Source: AC-32 sp963717725 (GTDB lineage: Bacteria; Actinomycetota; Thermoleophilia; Gaiellales; Gaiellaceae). Taken from it: a stretch of DNA of 64,000 nt. Shown one piece after another: positions 33,826 to 42,908 of the stretch. Where the stretch lies: assembly GCA_963717725.1 (NCBI GenBank), contig CAVQWS010000010.1:62001-126000 (forward strand), in the 5' to 3' direction. A model generated the notes under the pieces. It was not told the origin of the DNA, ran no database searches, and saw only the letters and a program-made list of their open reading frames with translations. Positions within the stretch are counted from its first letter, which is position 1. Each line of letters starts with the position of its first letter. The translations under genes and the position numbers were made by a program.

Positions 33826-34107
33826 CTAGACCGGGAAGTCGTGGGGCGTGACGTCGCCCGCGATCTCGTGGATGTTGTCGATCGTGTGCTGGCCGAGGTC
33901 GCCCGAGTGGTCGCGGACCATCTCTTCGTTGGGCGCGTCGTACACGCAGTAGGTCAGCACGGTGCCGTCCTTGTCGACGACGACGTGGCTGTGCTCCCAG
34001 ACGATCTTCGGGTAGCTGTCTTCGATCACTTTGCGTGAGCGGCTGCCGACCTCCGGCATCTGATCTTCACTGACATCGAATCGGCGTATCACCAAGTACC
34101 TGGGCAA
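33826..34107 (-). CDS. DUF4242 family protein
   Basis: 93 residues; probable TTG start at 34107 after GGAGG (LPRYLVIRRFDVSEDQ). VWEHSHVVVDKDGTVLTYCV and YDAPNEEMVRDHSGDLGQHT match DUF4242, a ferredoxin-like fold family including the Streptomyces nickel-binding protein SCO4226. The His and Cys residues in these two blocks are candidate ligands. It is 11 bases downstream of the BBE oxidase gene and likely cotranscribed. Confidence 0.78.
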   Translation of the reverse strand: MPRYLVIRRFDVSEDQMPEVGSRSRKVIEDSYPKIVWEHSHVVVDKDGTVLTYCVYDAPNEEMVRDHSGDLGQHTIDNIHEIAGDVTPHDFPV

Positions 34108-34118
34108 GATCCTCCGTT

Positions 34119-35510
34119 TCAGCCTGACGGCCTGATGTTCTGGTTCACGTGGAAGACGTTGCCCGGATCGTACTCCGTCTTGATCTTCGCGAGCCGGTCG
34201 TAGTTCTCGCCGTAGCTCGCCTTCACGCGCTCCTGTCCTTCGTCCATCATCATGTTCACATACGCGCCGCCGGCCGCGAACGGATGTAGTGCCTCGTGGT
34301 AGGCGATCGTCCAGTCGGTGAGCGCTTTCGCGCTGACCGGGTCGGAGTCGACGCCCACGATCACCTGGCCCCAGTTCGCGTTGCGGTAGCCCCACGGCGT
34401 CTCGGTCGGGCCGACGCGGTGCACGGCTCCGTCGATCGGGTAGAGGTGCATGGTCGACTTCCAGCTCGGCAGCTGGGCGGCGAACTCGACGTGCTGCTCG
34501 ATCGCCTCGTCCGGGATCTCCTCGACGAAGTCCGCGCGCCAGTACCACTGGTCGCCGGGCGGGAAGATGGGGTCGAAGGCGCTCTGGATCGCCGGCAGCG
34601 GCATCGGCTGCACGCCGTCCAACAGCAGGCCCGGCTGGGCGCGCGCCTCGGCGAGCACCTCGTCGGCCTGGTCGGCGGGCCCGGCCCAGCACCAGATCAC
34701 GGCGGCCACCTTCTGCAGGTGCAGCTCCTCCGGGAAGGGCGGTGCGGGCGGCACGCTGAGGAAGGCGAAGAAGCCGCCGAGCTCCTCGGGCGCGTTGAGG
34801 ATGAACTCGCGGTACCAGCGCATCAGCTCCGGCGCGCTCTCGAGCGACCAGAACATCGGGCCGGCGACGACGTTGTCCACCGGGTGCAGCCTGGCCGTGA
34901 TCGAGGTGACGACGCCGAAGTTGCCGCCGCCGCCGCGGATCGCCCAGTAGAGGTCTGGGTTCTCGTTCTCGTTCGCCTCGACGACGCTGCCGTCCGCGAG
35001 CACGACCTGCGCGCCGAGGATGTTGTCGATCGAGAGGCCGAGCCCGCGGCTCAGGTGGCCGATCCCGCCGCCCAGCATCAGCCCGCCAGCGCCGGTGGAG
35101 GCGATGATCCCCGCCGGCGTCGCGAGGCCGTGCGCGTTGGTCGCCGCGTCGACGTCGCTGAGCAGCGCGCCGCCGCCGATCGTGGCGGTGCGGTTGTCGG
35201 CGTCGACCTCGATGGTGTTCAAGGCGGCAAGGTCGATCACGAGGCCGTCGTCGACGCTGCCGAGGCCGGCGCCGTTGTGGCCGCCGCCGCGGATCGCGAT
35301 GTCCAGTCCCTGCTCGCGGCCGTAGTTAACCGCGGCGACGACATCGTCCACGTCCGCGACGCGCGCGATCAGCGCCGGCCGCTTGTCGATCATGGCGTTG
35401 TAGACCGCCCGCGCCTCGTCGTAGTCGGCGTCGCCAGGGCGGACGAGTGTGCCCTTCATCCGGGTCGCGAGCTCGTCGACGCTGGTCGTGTCGATTCCGG
35501 TGTCGGTCAT
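34119..35510 (-). CDS. FAD-linked oxidase with BBE domain
   Basis: 463 residues from ATG 35510 with GGGAGAGG upstream. The FAD domain has AIRGGGHNGAGLGSVDDGLV (His for 8-alpha attachment to FAD) and GLATPAGIIASTGAGGLMLG. The C-terminal berberine-bridge block YGENYDRLAKIKTEYDPGNV, then FHVNQNI, is complete. The Cys that makes the second covalent link in plant BBE enzymes is not apparent. Such enzymes oxidise alcohols, sugars or secondary metabolites with O2. It probably forms an operon with the DUF4242 gene. Confidence 0.9.
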   Translation of the reverse strand: MTDTGIDTTSVDELATRMKGTLVRPGDADYDEARAVYNAMIDKRPALIARVADVDDVVAAVNYGREQGLDIAIRGGGHNGAGLGSVDDGLVIDLAALNTIEVDADNRTATIGGGALLSDVDAATNAHGLATPAGIIASTGAGGLMLGGGIGHLSRGLGLSIDNILGAQVVLADGSVVEANENENPDLYWAIRGGGGNFGVVTSITARLHPVDNVVAGPMFWSLESAPELMRWYREFILNAPEELGGFFAFLSVPPAPPFPEELHLQKVAAVIWCWAGPADQADEVLAEARAQPGLLLDGVQPMPLPAIQSAFDPIFPPGDQWYWRADFVEEIPDEAIEQHVEFAAQLPSWKSTMHLYPIDGAVHRVGPTETPWGYRNANWGQVIVGVDSDPVSAKALTDWTIAYHEALHPFAAGGAYVNMMMDEGQERVKASYGENYDRLAKIKTEYDPGNVFHVNQNIRPSG

Positions 35511-35584
35511 TGCCTCTCCCTTCCGAATGCTTTTCCGACAGGACGGGAGCCCGAGGCTCCTTCTTCCAGGAATACGATGGACCG

Positions 35585-36718
35585 ATGGAGCGGTTTGATG
35601 CAATCGTGATCGGAGCCGGTCCCGCCGGATCGACCGCGGCCTTCCGTCTCTCGCGCGCGGGCGCGCGCGTGCTGCTGCTCGACCGCGAGCGCTTTCCGCG
35701 CGACAAGCCGTGCGGCGGCGGGCTGACCTACCGTGCCGTGCGGCAGCTGCCCGTCTCGGTCGAGCCGGTGGTCGAGGACACGGTGCGACGCGTCCAGCTC
35801 GGCTTCCGCTACGGCCGCAGCTTCGAGCGGCAGACCGAGGGGCCGCTGATCCTGATGACGCAGCGGCGGCGGCTGGACGCGCACCTTGCGGAGCAGGCGG
35901 CCGAGGCCGGAGCCGAGTTCCGCGACGGTGTGCGCGCGACGGCGCTGGAGGCGGACGACCAGGGCGTGACGGTGCGCTTCGGTGGCCCCGCTGCCTCGGC
36001 TCCGGTCGCGATCGGCGCCGACGGCGTCAACGGGTTGACGACCCGGGCGCTCGGGATAGTCGGCCGGCGCGAGCACGGCGTCGCGCTCGAAGGGAACGTC
36101 TCCCATGTTCACGCGCGCGAGGACTACCGTGGCCGCGCCGTCGTCGACCTCGGAGCCGTCCCGGGCGGGTACGCGTGGGTTTTCCCGAAGGGCGACCACG
36201 TGAACGTCGGCGTCGGCGGCTGGGAGTCCGAGGGGCCGCGGCTGCGCGCGCACCTCGAGCGTGCCTGCGCCGAGTACGGGGTCGCCTCCGAGCGGCTCGA
36301 GTCGGTTCGCGGCTACCGGCTGCCGATGCGCCGTCCCGGAGACCGCGCGCGCAGCGGACGAGTGCTGCTCGTGGGCGACGCGGCCGGCCTCGTCGACCCG
36401 CTCTCGGGCGACGGGATGTACGAGGCGTTCGTCAGCTCACGGCTCGCCGCCGAGTCCGTGCTGCGTGGGGATCTGGACGGCTACGAGCCCGCGCTCGAGC
36501 GGGAGCTCGCCCGCACGCTCGCCGCCTCCTGGAAGGCGAAGTACGCACTCGACCGTTTTCCGCACCTGATTTTCGGCGTCGCCCGCCTGCCGCTCGTCTG
36601 GGGCTTTGTCTCGGCCTTCCTGCGCGGCGACTTCACGCATCCGGGTGAGGCGACCGGGCTCGTCCGTGCTCCGCTGCGCCTGGTCGAGGCACTCGGGGCC
36701 TCAAGACACTCCGCCTAG
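35585..36718 (+). CDS. Geranylgeranyl reductase family flavoprotein
   Basis: 377 residues from ATG 35585. FAD-binding AIVIGAGPAGSTAAFRLSRA opens the protein, DRERFPRDKPCGGGLTYRA carries the P-C-G-G motif of the family, and GRVLLVGDAAGLVDPLSGDG is the second FAD motif. Relatives saturate geranylgeranyl chains of quinones, chlorophyll or archaeal-type lipids; in actinobacteria the menaquinone side chain is a common target, but this is inference. The sigma-28-like promoter of the pilT gene lies within its last codons. Confidence 0.88.
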   Translation: MERFDAIVIGAGPAGSTAAFRLSRAGARVLLLDRERFPRDKPCGGGLTYRAVRQLPVSVEPVVEDTVRRVQLGFRYGRSFERQTEGPLILMTQRRRLDAHLAEQAAEAGAEFRDGVRATALEADDQGVTVRFGGPAASAPVAIGADGVNGLTTRALGIVGRREHGVALEGNVSHVHAREDYRGRAVVDLGAVPGGYAWVFPKGDHVNVGVGGWESEGPRLRAHLERACAEYGVASERLESVRGYRLPMRRPGDRARSGRVLLVGDAAGLVDPLSGDGMYEAFVSSRLAAESVLRGDLDGYEPALERELARTLAASWKAKYALDRFPHLIFGVARLPLVWGFVSAFLRGDFTHPGEATGLVRAPLRLVEALGASRHSA

Positions 36719-36727
36719 CTGCCGAAA
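36701..36727 (+). promoter_or_regulatory. Sigma-28/WhiG-like promoter of pilT-1
   Basis: TCAAG (36701-36705), 15 bases, GCCGAAA (36721-36727). The GTG start follows nine bases later, so the transcript is probably leaderless. Same layout as the main pilus locus promoters. Confidence 0.6.
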
Positions 36728-36736
36728 AGCCACAGC

Positions 36737-37921
36737 GTGGACCTGAATGCGGTACTCGGCCGTGCCGTGGAACTCGGCGCGAGCGATATTCACCTGAAGG
36801 TCGGCCAGCCGCCTGTGCTGCGGCGCGACGGCGAGCTCGGCCTGCTTCCGGACCACCCGCCGCTGTACGACAGCGACCTCGAGGCCGCGCTCGCGATCGT
36901 CGCCGACATGACGCCCGCCAAGCTCTCGCACTTCCACGAGAGCGGCGAGCTCGACATCGCCTACTCGGCCGAGGGCCTGCCGCGGTTCCGCGTCAACGGC
37001 TACCGCCAGCGCGGCTCGATCTCGTTCGCCTTCCGCGTGATCCCGAACGAGGTGCCGAGCTTCGAGAAGCTGCGCCTACCAAAGGGCGTGCAGCGTCTGG
37101 CCGAGGAGCACCGCGGCCTCGTGCTCGTCACCGGCGCGACCGGCTCCGGCAAGACGACCACCCTCGCCGCGGTGATCGACTACATCAACCGCACGCGGCG
37201 CCAGCACATCGTCACGATCGAGGACCCGATCGAGATCCTCCACTCCGACCAGGGCTGCATCGTCAACCAGCGCGAGGTCGGGCTCGACACCGAATCGTTC
37301 CTCGCTGCGATCCGGCGCGTTCTCCGCCAGGACCCGGACGTGATCCTGATCGGCGAGCTCCGCGATGCCGAGACCGCAGAGACCGCGCTCAAGGCGGCGG
37401 AGTCCGGCCACCTCGTCTTCTCGACGATGCACACGATCGACGCCGCCGAGACGATCGGCCGGATGGTCGAGTTCTTTCCCGCGGTCAAGCAGGACCAGAT
37501 CCGCGCCATCCTCGCGGGCGTTTTGCGCGGCGTGGTCAGCCAGCGGCTGCTGCCGCGCCAGGAAAGCGGCCGCGTCGCCGCCGTCGAGGTGATGGTCAAC
37601 AACTCGCGCATCTCCGATCTGATCCGCGAGAGCCGCAGCGAGGAGATCACGGACGCGATCGCGGAGGGCCAGTTCTTCGACATGCAGACGTTCACCCAGG
37701 CGCTGATCGAGCTCGTGGTCGCCGGCGAGGTCGACCGCGAGACGGCGGCCAACGCCTCGAGCCAGCGTCACGACTTCGTGGTCGCGCTCGACCAGGCGCT
37801 CAAGCGGCAGGCCGCCGGCGTGAAGACTGACCGCCCCGTCTCCGAGATGGAGCCCGAGCCGCCCAAGCCGGGTGAAGCGCCGATGCCCGGGCTCCGCGTC
37901 GCAGGCTCGCAGGACGGATGA
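36737..37921 (+). CDS. pilT: PilT-type type IV pilus retraction ATPase (pilT-1)
   Basis: 394 residues from GTG 36737. ASDIHLKVGQPPVLR is the N-terminal PilT signature, Walker A GATGSGKT is at 133-140, Asp box TIEDPIEILH, Walker B DPDVILIGELRDAETA and His box GHLVFSTMHTIDAAETIGR. A Pro/Glu-rich C-terminal tail follows residue 365. PilT proteins hexamerise at the pilus base and drive retraction. Its stop overlaps the start of the cell-wall hydrolase gene. A second PilT is encoded at 56694. Confidence 0.92.
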   Translation: MDLNAVLGRAVELGASDIHLKVGQPPVLRRDGELGLLPDHPPLYDSDLEAALAIVADMTPAKLSHFHESGELDIAYSAEGLPRFRVNGYRQRGSISFAFRVIPNEVPSFEKLRLPKGVQRLAEEHRGLVLVTGATGSGKTTTLAAVIDYINRTRRQHIVTIEDPIEILHSDQGCIVNQREVGLDTESFLAAIRRVLRQDPDVILIGELRDAETAETALKAAESGHLVFSTMHTIDAAETIGRMVEFFPAVKQDQIRAILAGVLRGVVSQRLLPRQESGRVAAVEVMVNNSRISDLIRESRSEEITDAIAEGQFFDMQTFTQALIELVVAGEVDRETAANASSQRHDFVVALDQALKRQAAGVKTDRPVSEMEPEPPKPGEAPMPGLRVAGSQDG

Positions 37922-39348
37922 AGCGGCTCGCGGCAGTAGCGGTTGTGGCGCTTGCGCTCGCCGGCACGGCGAGCGCAGATGTCTTTCGGGTGGTTTCCTC
38001 GGTCTCGCCGGCCTCGCCGGCGTTCCTGCCGAGCGCCGAGGTGCCGAACACGCCGGGCTCGATCTCCTTCACGCCCGAGCTGCAGCAGGCGCCGGCCTTT
38101 GTCGAGGAGCGCAGCTACGACCAGCTGCTGGCGCTCTGGCAGCGCGACGGCGCGCTCTACGGCGTGCCGTGGCAGGTGCTCGCGGCGATCAACAAGGTCG
38201 AGTCGAACTTCGGCCGCAACATGGGCCCGAGCTCGGCCGGCGCGATCGGGTGGATGCAGTTCATGCCGTCCACCTGGGAGCGCTGGGGCGTCGACGCCGA
38301 TGGTGACGGGCTCGCGAACCCGTGGAGCGCCGAGGACGCGATCGCGGCGGCCGCGCGCTACCTCGCAGCCTCCGGCGGCGCGACCGACATCTCGCGTGCC
38401 GTCTTCTCCTACAACCACGCCCAGTGGTATGTCGACGAGGTGCTCCAGCTCGCCCAGCTCTTCGGCAGCGGCGGGGTGGACGCGACCTTCAACCTCGACC
38501 GGCTGCAGGTCTCGCTCGATCAGAGTCGCAAGGCCGTCGTGCACGCGAACCGGAAGGTGCTGAAGGCCGAGCGCGACCTGCGCGCGCTCAGCCGCCGCGA
38601 GGCCGCGCTGCATCGTCGCGCCGCGTCCGCGCGCCTTCTCTCCGACCAGCTTGCCCTCGACCAGCGCGCCGTGCAGCTCGGCGTGCGGGTCACCGACGCA
38701 CGCGCTCGCGTCAGCTCACTGCAGGCCGTTCTCGCCCAGGCACGACAGGATCTCGCCCAGGCGCGCGACCGCTCGCTCTCGGCCTCGTTCGCCCCGGCCG
38801 CCGGCTCGCTCATGGCCGCGCCGGCTTACGACGGCCAGTACGTCTTCCCGGTCGGCGGCGGCCCCACGCTCGTCTCGGTCTCGCACCACCATCACGACTA
38901 TCCGGCGGCGGACATCGCCGCACCCGAGGGCACGCCGGTCTACGCGCTCGCCGATTCGACCGTCGTCCGTTCGTACGACACCCCCGAGGGGCGCTGCGGC
39001 ATCGGCCTGACGATCGACACCGCCGACGGGCAGGAGTGGACGTACTGCCACCTCTCCTTCCTCGACCCGACCGTCACCGAGGGCGTCCAGCTCGCCGTCG
39101 GCACCGAGGTCGGCCTCGTGGGGATGACCGGTCACGCCACGGGTCCGCACCTGCATCTCCAGCTCGACCCGACGACTTCGTACCCGCAAATGCAGCCCTG
39201 GTTCCAGAACTTCGCGGGCGTCGCTTTCCGCTGGCAGGACGCCGGGCCGACCGACTCGATGGGCAGCGGCAGCCACGCGCGGCTGTTCGCCGTCGTCCCC
39301 ACCCAGACGAAGGAATCGGATGCACAGGTCGTCCTGTTCACCCGGTAG
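37918..39348 (+). CDS. Secreted lytic transglycosylase - M23 peptidase fusion
   Basis: 476 residues from ATG 37918 (ATGA overlap with pilT-1). A signal peptide covers residues 1-20. An SLT/MltB-like domain is at about 70-185: WQVLAAINKVESNFGRNMGP has the catalytic Glu, and SAGAIGWMQFMPSTWERWG the G-x-M-Q-F-M-P block. A coiled coil spans about 200-285. The M23 domain has HHHHDYPAADIAAP (H-x(n)-D) and GPHLHLQ (H-x-H), the Zn2+ ligands of LytM endopeptidases. It can cut both glycan and peptide of murein. Coupling to pilT suggests it opens the wall for the pilus. Confidence 0.88.
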   Translation: MKRLAAVAVVALALAGTASADVFRVVSSVSPASPAFLPSAEVPNTPGSISFTPELQQAPAFVEERSYDQLLALWQRDGALYGVPWQVLAAINKVESNFGRNMGPSSAGAIGWMQFMPSTWERWGVDADGDGLANPWSAEDAIAAAARYLAASGGATDISRAVFSYNHAQWYVDEVLQLAQLFGSGGVDATFNLDRLQVSLDQSRKAVVHANRKVLKAERDLRALSRREAALHRRAASARLLSDQLALDQRAVQLGVRVTDARARVSSLQAVLAQARQDLAQARDRSLSASFAPAAGSLMAAPAYDGQYVFPVGGGPTLVSVSHHHHDYPAADIAAPEGTPVYALADSTVVRSYDTPEGRCGIGLTIDTADGQEWTYCHLSFLDPTVTEGVQLAVGTEVGLVGMTGHATGPHLHLQLDPTTSYPQMQPWFQNFAGVAFRWQDAGPTDSMGSGSHARLFAVVPTQTKESDAQVVLFTR

Positions 39349-39507
39349 GGGGTGAACGGGCCGGAAACCCTCGCAAATCGCCTACTGGAGCGGCGACGCG
39401 GGGCGCGATGTAAACGGGTTTGTAAAGACCACCCCGCCGTAGGTCGTTGCAGCTCAGTCGCCCTTCTCCTTGTCGGCGGAGAAGCCTGACTTGCGATACT
39501 CGCGCTC

Positions 39508-39741
39508 GTGGGTGAGGTCGATCCTCTAGGCACGCGCAGGGAGGCCCTCGACACGTTCCTTGATCAAAAGGTCGAAGAGGGTTACGTGATCGAGACCCGC
39601 ACGGACACCCACGCGATCATCTCGCGACGCCCGAAAGGTCTCAAACGCTTCACAAGCGGCGCAGATCCAGGACGTCACGTAGTTGAAGTAGACGAAGATG
39701 GAAGCGCGACGATGCGTCCGGCAGAGCCGCGACGCACATGA
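39508..39741 (+). CDS. Small hypothetical protein
   Basis: 77 residues from GTG 39508. ALDTFLDQKVEEGYVIETRT and DTHAIISRRPKGLKRF, then VVEVDEDGSATMRPAEPRR, form a helix followed by several strands. The pattern recurs in small actinobacterial proteins of unknown function, by my recollection of such sequences. It lies in a cluster of short genes. Confidence 0.6.
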   Translation: MGEVDPLGTRREALDTFLDQKVEEGYVIETRTDTHAIISRRPKGLKRFTSGADPGRHVVEVDEDGSATMRPAEPRRT

Positions 39742-39813
39742 CGCTACACCCGAGGTGATGGACATCCTGGGTCACGGCTGACAGCCTCACCGGCACCCAC
39801 AAAGAGGTCAAAC

Positions 39814-39912
39814 ATGGCGACCAAGGACAAGAACACGAAGAAGAGCATGGAAAAGAAACCGGCTCAAAAGACGCTGAAAGAGAAGCGGCAGGCCAAGAAG
39901 GCGAAGAAGTAG
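39814..39912 (+). CDS. Lysine-rich 32-residue protein
   Basis: ATG 39814 to TAG 39912, preceded by AGAGGT. The peptide begins MATKDKNTKKSMEKKPAQ and ends RQAKKAKK; about 44% of residues are Lys and none is aromatic. The bias to Lys (AAG) in a GC-rich, Arg-preferring genome points to a selected protein, possibly nucleic-acid binding. It is too short for ordinary gene calling. Confidence 0.5.
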   Translation: MATKDKNTKKSMEKKPAQKTLKEKRQAKKAKK

Positions 39913-40081
39913 CCTGGACAGGCCGAGCAGCCCGCGCTGCCTGAAACCGCGTTGGGTCGAGGACGCGCACCTTGGTGATCCGGTCGGACCGGGCAGGTCG
40001 CTGTGGCGAGCCCCTCACGTTCACGGCTACGGCGTGGCAGTGTTCAGTACTCGGTCATGGGTCTGCATCATTGCCGAGACC

Positions 40082-40564
40082 ATGAGCGTCGTACGTGAGG
40101 GTGGTTGCGCCTGCGGAGCGGTTCGTTACCGGCTTACGTCCGCGCCGCTGTTCACGCATTGCTGTCATTGCCTGAACTGCCAGCGGCAGACCGGGAGCGC
40201 CTTCGTCATCAATCTGCTGATCGAGGCCGACCGGGTGGAGCTGCTGGCAGGCGCCCCGCAGCCGATTGACGTGCCTCGCGACGACGGCAGCAAGCAGCGG
40301 ATCTTCCGCTGTCCGTCCTGCCAGGTGGCCGTCTTCAGCGAGTACGGACGCCCCGAAGTGCGGTTCGTTCGCGGCGGTACGCTCGATCAGCCTTCGGGAG
40401 TCACGCCCGACGTTCATATCTTCACCAGCTCCAAGCTGAGCTGGATCACGCTCCCGGACTCGGTGCCGGCGTTCGAGGTCTACTACGACATGAAAGCCTT
40501 GTGGCCGGCCGCCAGCCTCGCGCGGCTCGAAGCGATCTGGGCGTCGGCGGACTCCGACGCCTGA
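40082..40564 (+). CDS. GFA (glutathione-dependent formaldehyde-activating-like) family protein
   Basis: 160 residues from ATG 40082. Zinc ligands are visible: GGCACGAVRY (C-x-C), HCCHCLNCQRQTGSAF (C-x2-C) and FRCPSCQVAVFSEYG (C-x2-C), in the fixed order of the CENP-V/GFA family. Function in single-domain members is not established. Stand-alone gene, followed by a tRNA fragment. Confidence 0.87.
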   Translation: MSVVREGGCACGAVRYRLTSAPLFTHCCHCLNCQRQTGSAFVINLLIEADRVELLAGAPQPIDVPRDDGSKQRIFRCPSCQVAVFSEYGRPEVRFVRGGTLDQPSGVTPDVHIFTSSKLSWITLPDSVPAFEVYYDMKALWPAASLARLEAIWASADSDA

Positions 40565-40599
40565 GGCCGGACGAGAGAGCCTCGATTGCGGCGGGTTAC

Positions 40600-40643
40600 G
40601 AGACGGAGCGACGGGACTCGAACCCGTGACCCGCGGGTTGTAG
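40600..40643 (-). other. 3' half of a tRNA (fragment)
   Basis: On the minus strand CTACAACCCGCGGGTC (3' side of an anticodon arm plus variable loop) is followed by T arm ACGGG-TTCGAGT-CCCGT and CGCTCCG (acceptor 3' side). The matching 5' half, which would need CGGAGCG, is absent upstream. Typical of an integration-site remnant or a tRNA cut by rearrangement. Confidence 0.6.
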
Positions 40644-40726
40644 GCAGCCTGTTCGGCGCGATCCTCCTCGCCAAGGGGCACCGGGTCGCCTTGGGCTAGG
40701 CGAGCGCGTGGCAGGATCTGCGTCCA

Positions 40727-42352
40727 ATGGCCCAGAACCCAACGCATTACGACGCCATCTTGGTCGGTGCCGGGCACAACGGGCTCGTGACCGCCTGCTA
40801 CCTCGCCCGCGCCGGTTTGCGCGTGCTGGTGCTCGAACGGCGCCACATCGTCGGCGGCGCCTGCGTCACCGAGGAAACCTTCCCCGGCTTCAAGGTCTCG
40901 ACCGCCTCTTACGTCAACAGCCTCTTCCATACGGCGATCGTCCGCGACTTGGACCTGACGTCATACGGGTACGAAGTGCTCCCGCGCAACCCGTCGTCGT
41001 TCACGCCGTTCCCGGACGGGCGCTCGCTGATGTTGGGCTCGGACGCCGAGTTGACGCGCAAGGAGATCGCGAAGTTCAGCAAGCGCGATGCCGAGCGGTA
41101 CCCGCGATACGAGGCGATGCTCGAGCGGGTGGCGGCCATGGTCGAGCCCACGCTCACCATGGCGCCGCCAGATCTGCGGAGGCCCCGGCTCGGCGATCTC
41201 CGGACGCTGCTCACGCTGGGACGATCCTTCCGGCAGCTCGGTGACGCAACCGGCGAGGCGGTGGAGATCCTCACCGGAGCGGCGCGTCCGATCCTTGATC
41301 GCTGGTTCGAGTCCGACGAGCTGAAGGGAACGCTGGCGACCGACGCGATTATCGGAGCGATGGCGAGCCCGTCGATGCCGGGGACCGCCTACGTGCTCTT
41401 CCACCACGTCATGGGCGAGGCCGGGGGGACCCGGGGAGTATGGGCATATATGCGCGGAGGGATGGGCGGGATCACGCAGGCGCTCGCCGGTGCCGCGCGC
41501 GAGCTCGGCGCCGACATCCGCTGCGAGGCCGAGGTGGCCCGCATTCTCGTGCACGATGGGCGGGTCGCCGGCGTCGCTCTCGTCTCAGGCGACGAGTTCC
41601 ACGCCCCGATCGTGGCTAGCAACGCCGACGCGAACGTGACGTTTCTGCAGCTGCTCGACCGAAGCGTGCTGCCGGATTCGTTCGTCGCCGACGTCGAGCG
41701 GATCAGCTACGCGAGCGCCTCGTTGAAGATCAACGTGGCCCTGGAGGAGCTGCCGAACTTCAGCGCGCTGCCCGGAGCGGAGCCCGGGCCTCAGCATCGG
41801 GGCACCATCCACCTCTGTCCCGACCAGGACTACATCGAGCGCGCGTTCGACGACGCCAAGTACGGGCGCCCTTCCGCGGACCCCGTGATCGAGTTCCAGC
41901 TTCCCTCGGTGGTCGATCCGACGGTGGCGCCGGCCGGGAAGCACCTGATGTCGATGTTCATCCAGTACGCGCCGTACGAGCTGCGCGACGGCTCCTGGGA
42001 TGACCAGCGCGACGCGTTCGCCGATCGCTGCTTCGACGTCGTGAACGAGTACGCGCCGAACTTCAAGAGCGCAGTCATCGACCGCCAGGTGCTGGCGCCG
42101 CCCGACCTCGAGCGCGTCTTCAACCTCACCGGCGGAAACATCTTCCAGGGCGCGATGACCCCCGGCCAGCTCTTCGCGTTCCGTCCGGTGCCCGGCTACG
42201 CGCGCTACCGGACGCCGATCCGCGGCCTCTACCTGTGCGGCTCGGCCGCCCACCCCGGCGGAGGCGTCATGGGCACCCCCGGCCTCAACGCCGCACGCGA
42301 GATCCTGGGACGGCGAAAGCTACGCCGAGCTGTCTGGCACGCGCGCAGTTGA
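40727..42352 (+). CDS. Phytoene desaturase-like FAD-dependent oxidoreductase (PYROXD2 type)
   Basis: 541 residues from ATG 40727. The dinucleotide fold YDAILVGAGHNGLVTACYLA and RHIVGGACVTEETFPGFKVS open the protein. YMRGGMGGITQALAGAAREL is the conserved middle block, and IRGLYLCGSAAHPGGGVMGT, PGLNAAREIL the C-terminal FAD block. These define the CrtI-related PYROXD2 branch. No carotenoid genes are nearby, so the substrate is open. Confidence 0.88.
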   Translation: MAQNPTHYDAILVGAGHNGLVTACYLARAGLRVLVLERRHIVGGACVTEETFPGFKVSTASYVNSLFHTAIVRDLDLTSYGYEVLPRNPSSFTPFPDGRSLMLGSDAELTRKEIAKFSKRDAERYPRYEAMLERVAAMVEPTLTMAPPDLRRPRLGDLRTLLTLGRSFRQLGDATGEAVEILTGAARPILDRWFESDELKGTLATDAIIGAMASPSMPGTAYVLFHHVMGEAGGTRGVWAYMRGGMGGITQALAGAARELGADIRCEAEVARILVHDGRVAGVALVSGDEFHAPIVASNADANVTFLQLLDRSVLPDSFVADVERISYASASLKINVALEELPNFSALPGAEPGPQHRGTIHLCPDQDYIERAFDDAKYGRPSADPVIEFQLPSVVDPTVAPAGKHLMSMFIQYAPYELRDGSWDDQRDAFADRCFDVVNEYAPNFKSAVIDRQVLAPPDLERVFNLTGGNIFQGAMTPGQLFAFRPVPGYARYRTPIRGLYLCGSAAHPGGGVMGTPGLNAAREILGRRKLRRAVWHARS

Positions 42353-42403
42353 ACGCCCGAGGCGAGATCGGGCTAAGTCTGCACCGCCGGCGTCCGCTCT
42401 GAT

Positions 42404-42645
42404 TCACCCAAGATGGTGATCGTGCGGGTAGAAGCGAAAGGCGCCCTTTCGAGCCGCCTTTCGAAGTAGCGGGGGCAGGATTTTGAACCGGCGTAGAGTC
42501 GCCATTCGCCGGGGAATGCCCTTGAGCTCGTGCGAGCCGCGGTCTTCGAAAGTCAGCCCCGAGCCGGCGACCAGATCTTTCACGGTCGAGGTGACGAGCA
42601 CTTCGCCTCGCTGCGCGTTGGCGGCGACTCTGGCCCCCGTGTAAC
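42404..42645 (-). pseudogene. C-terminal fragment of a class III adenylate/guanylate cyclase
   Basis: From about 42645 leftward: ARVAANAQRGEVLVTSTVKD, LVAGSGLTFEDRGSHELKGI, PRRMATLRRF. This is the end of a cyclase catalytic domain (the segment after the transition-state Asn/Arg). The metal-binding half is missing. It meets the 5' end of another truncated gene at 42654, so a rearrangement joint is likely here. Confidence 0.7.
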
Positions 42646-42653
42646 TACAGGTC

Positions 42654-42908
42654 TTGGACGTCGACGGAGATCCGAGCCGGTCTCAGGTACACCACCTACG
42701 ACCGTGGGACGGTGATCATTCGGATCGCCTGGAAAATGTGATCTGCGTCTGCCCTAACGACCATGCGCGGCTTGAGCTGGGTGTGTTGCGTTGGGAACAG
42801 GGCGAGCCCGCGCAATGTACCGACGGAAAATGGCAGCCGCGTAACCTCGCGAACGATCTTTACCTCACTGTGCCTCTGACGGTGAGCTCTCTCGTAGCCA
42901 CTGCCTAG
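42654..42908 (+). pseudogene. C-terminal fragment of an HNH endonuclease-like protein
   Basis: QVHHLRPWDGDHSDRLENVI then CVCPNDHARLELGVLRWEQG is an HNH motif region (HH...N...H). The upstream zinc-binding part and any partner domain are missing, and the frame has only a TTG at its edge. HNH nucleases of this kind occur in restriction or mobile elements. Lower GC than its surroundings fits acquired DNA. Confidence 0.6.
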
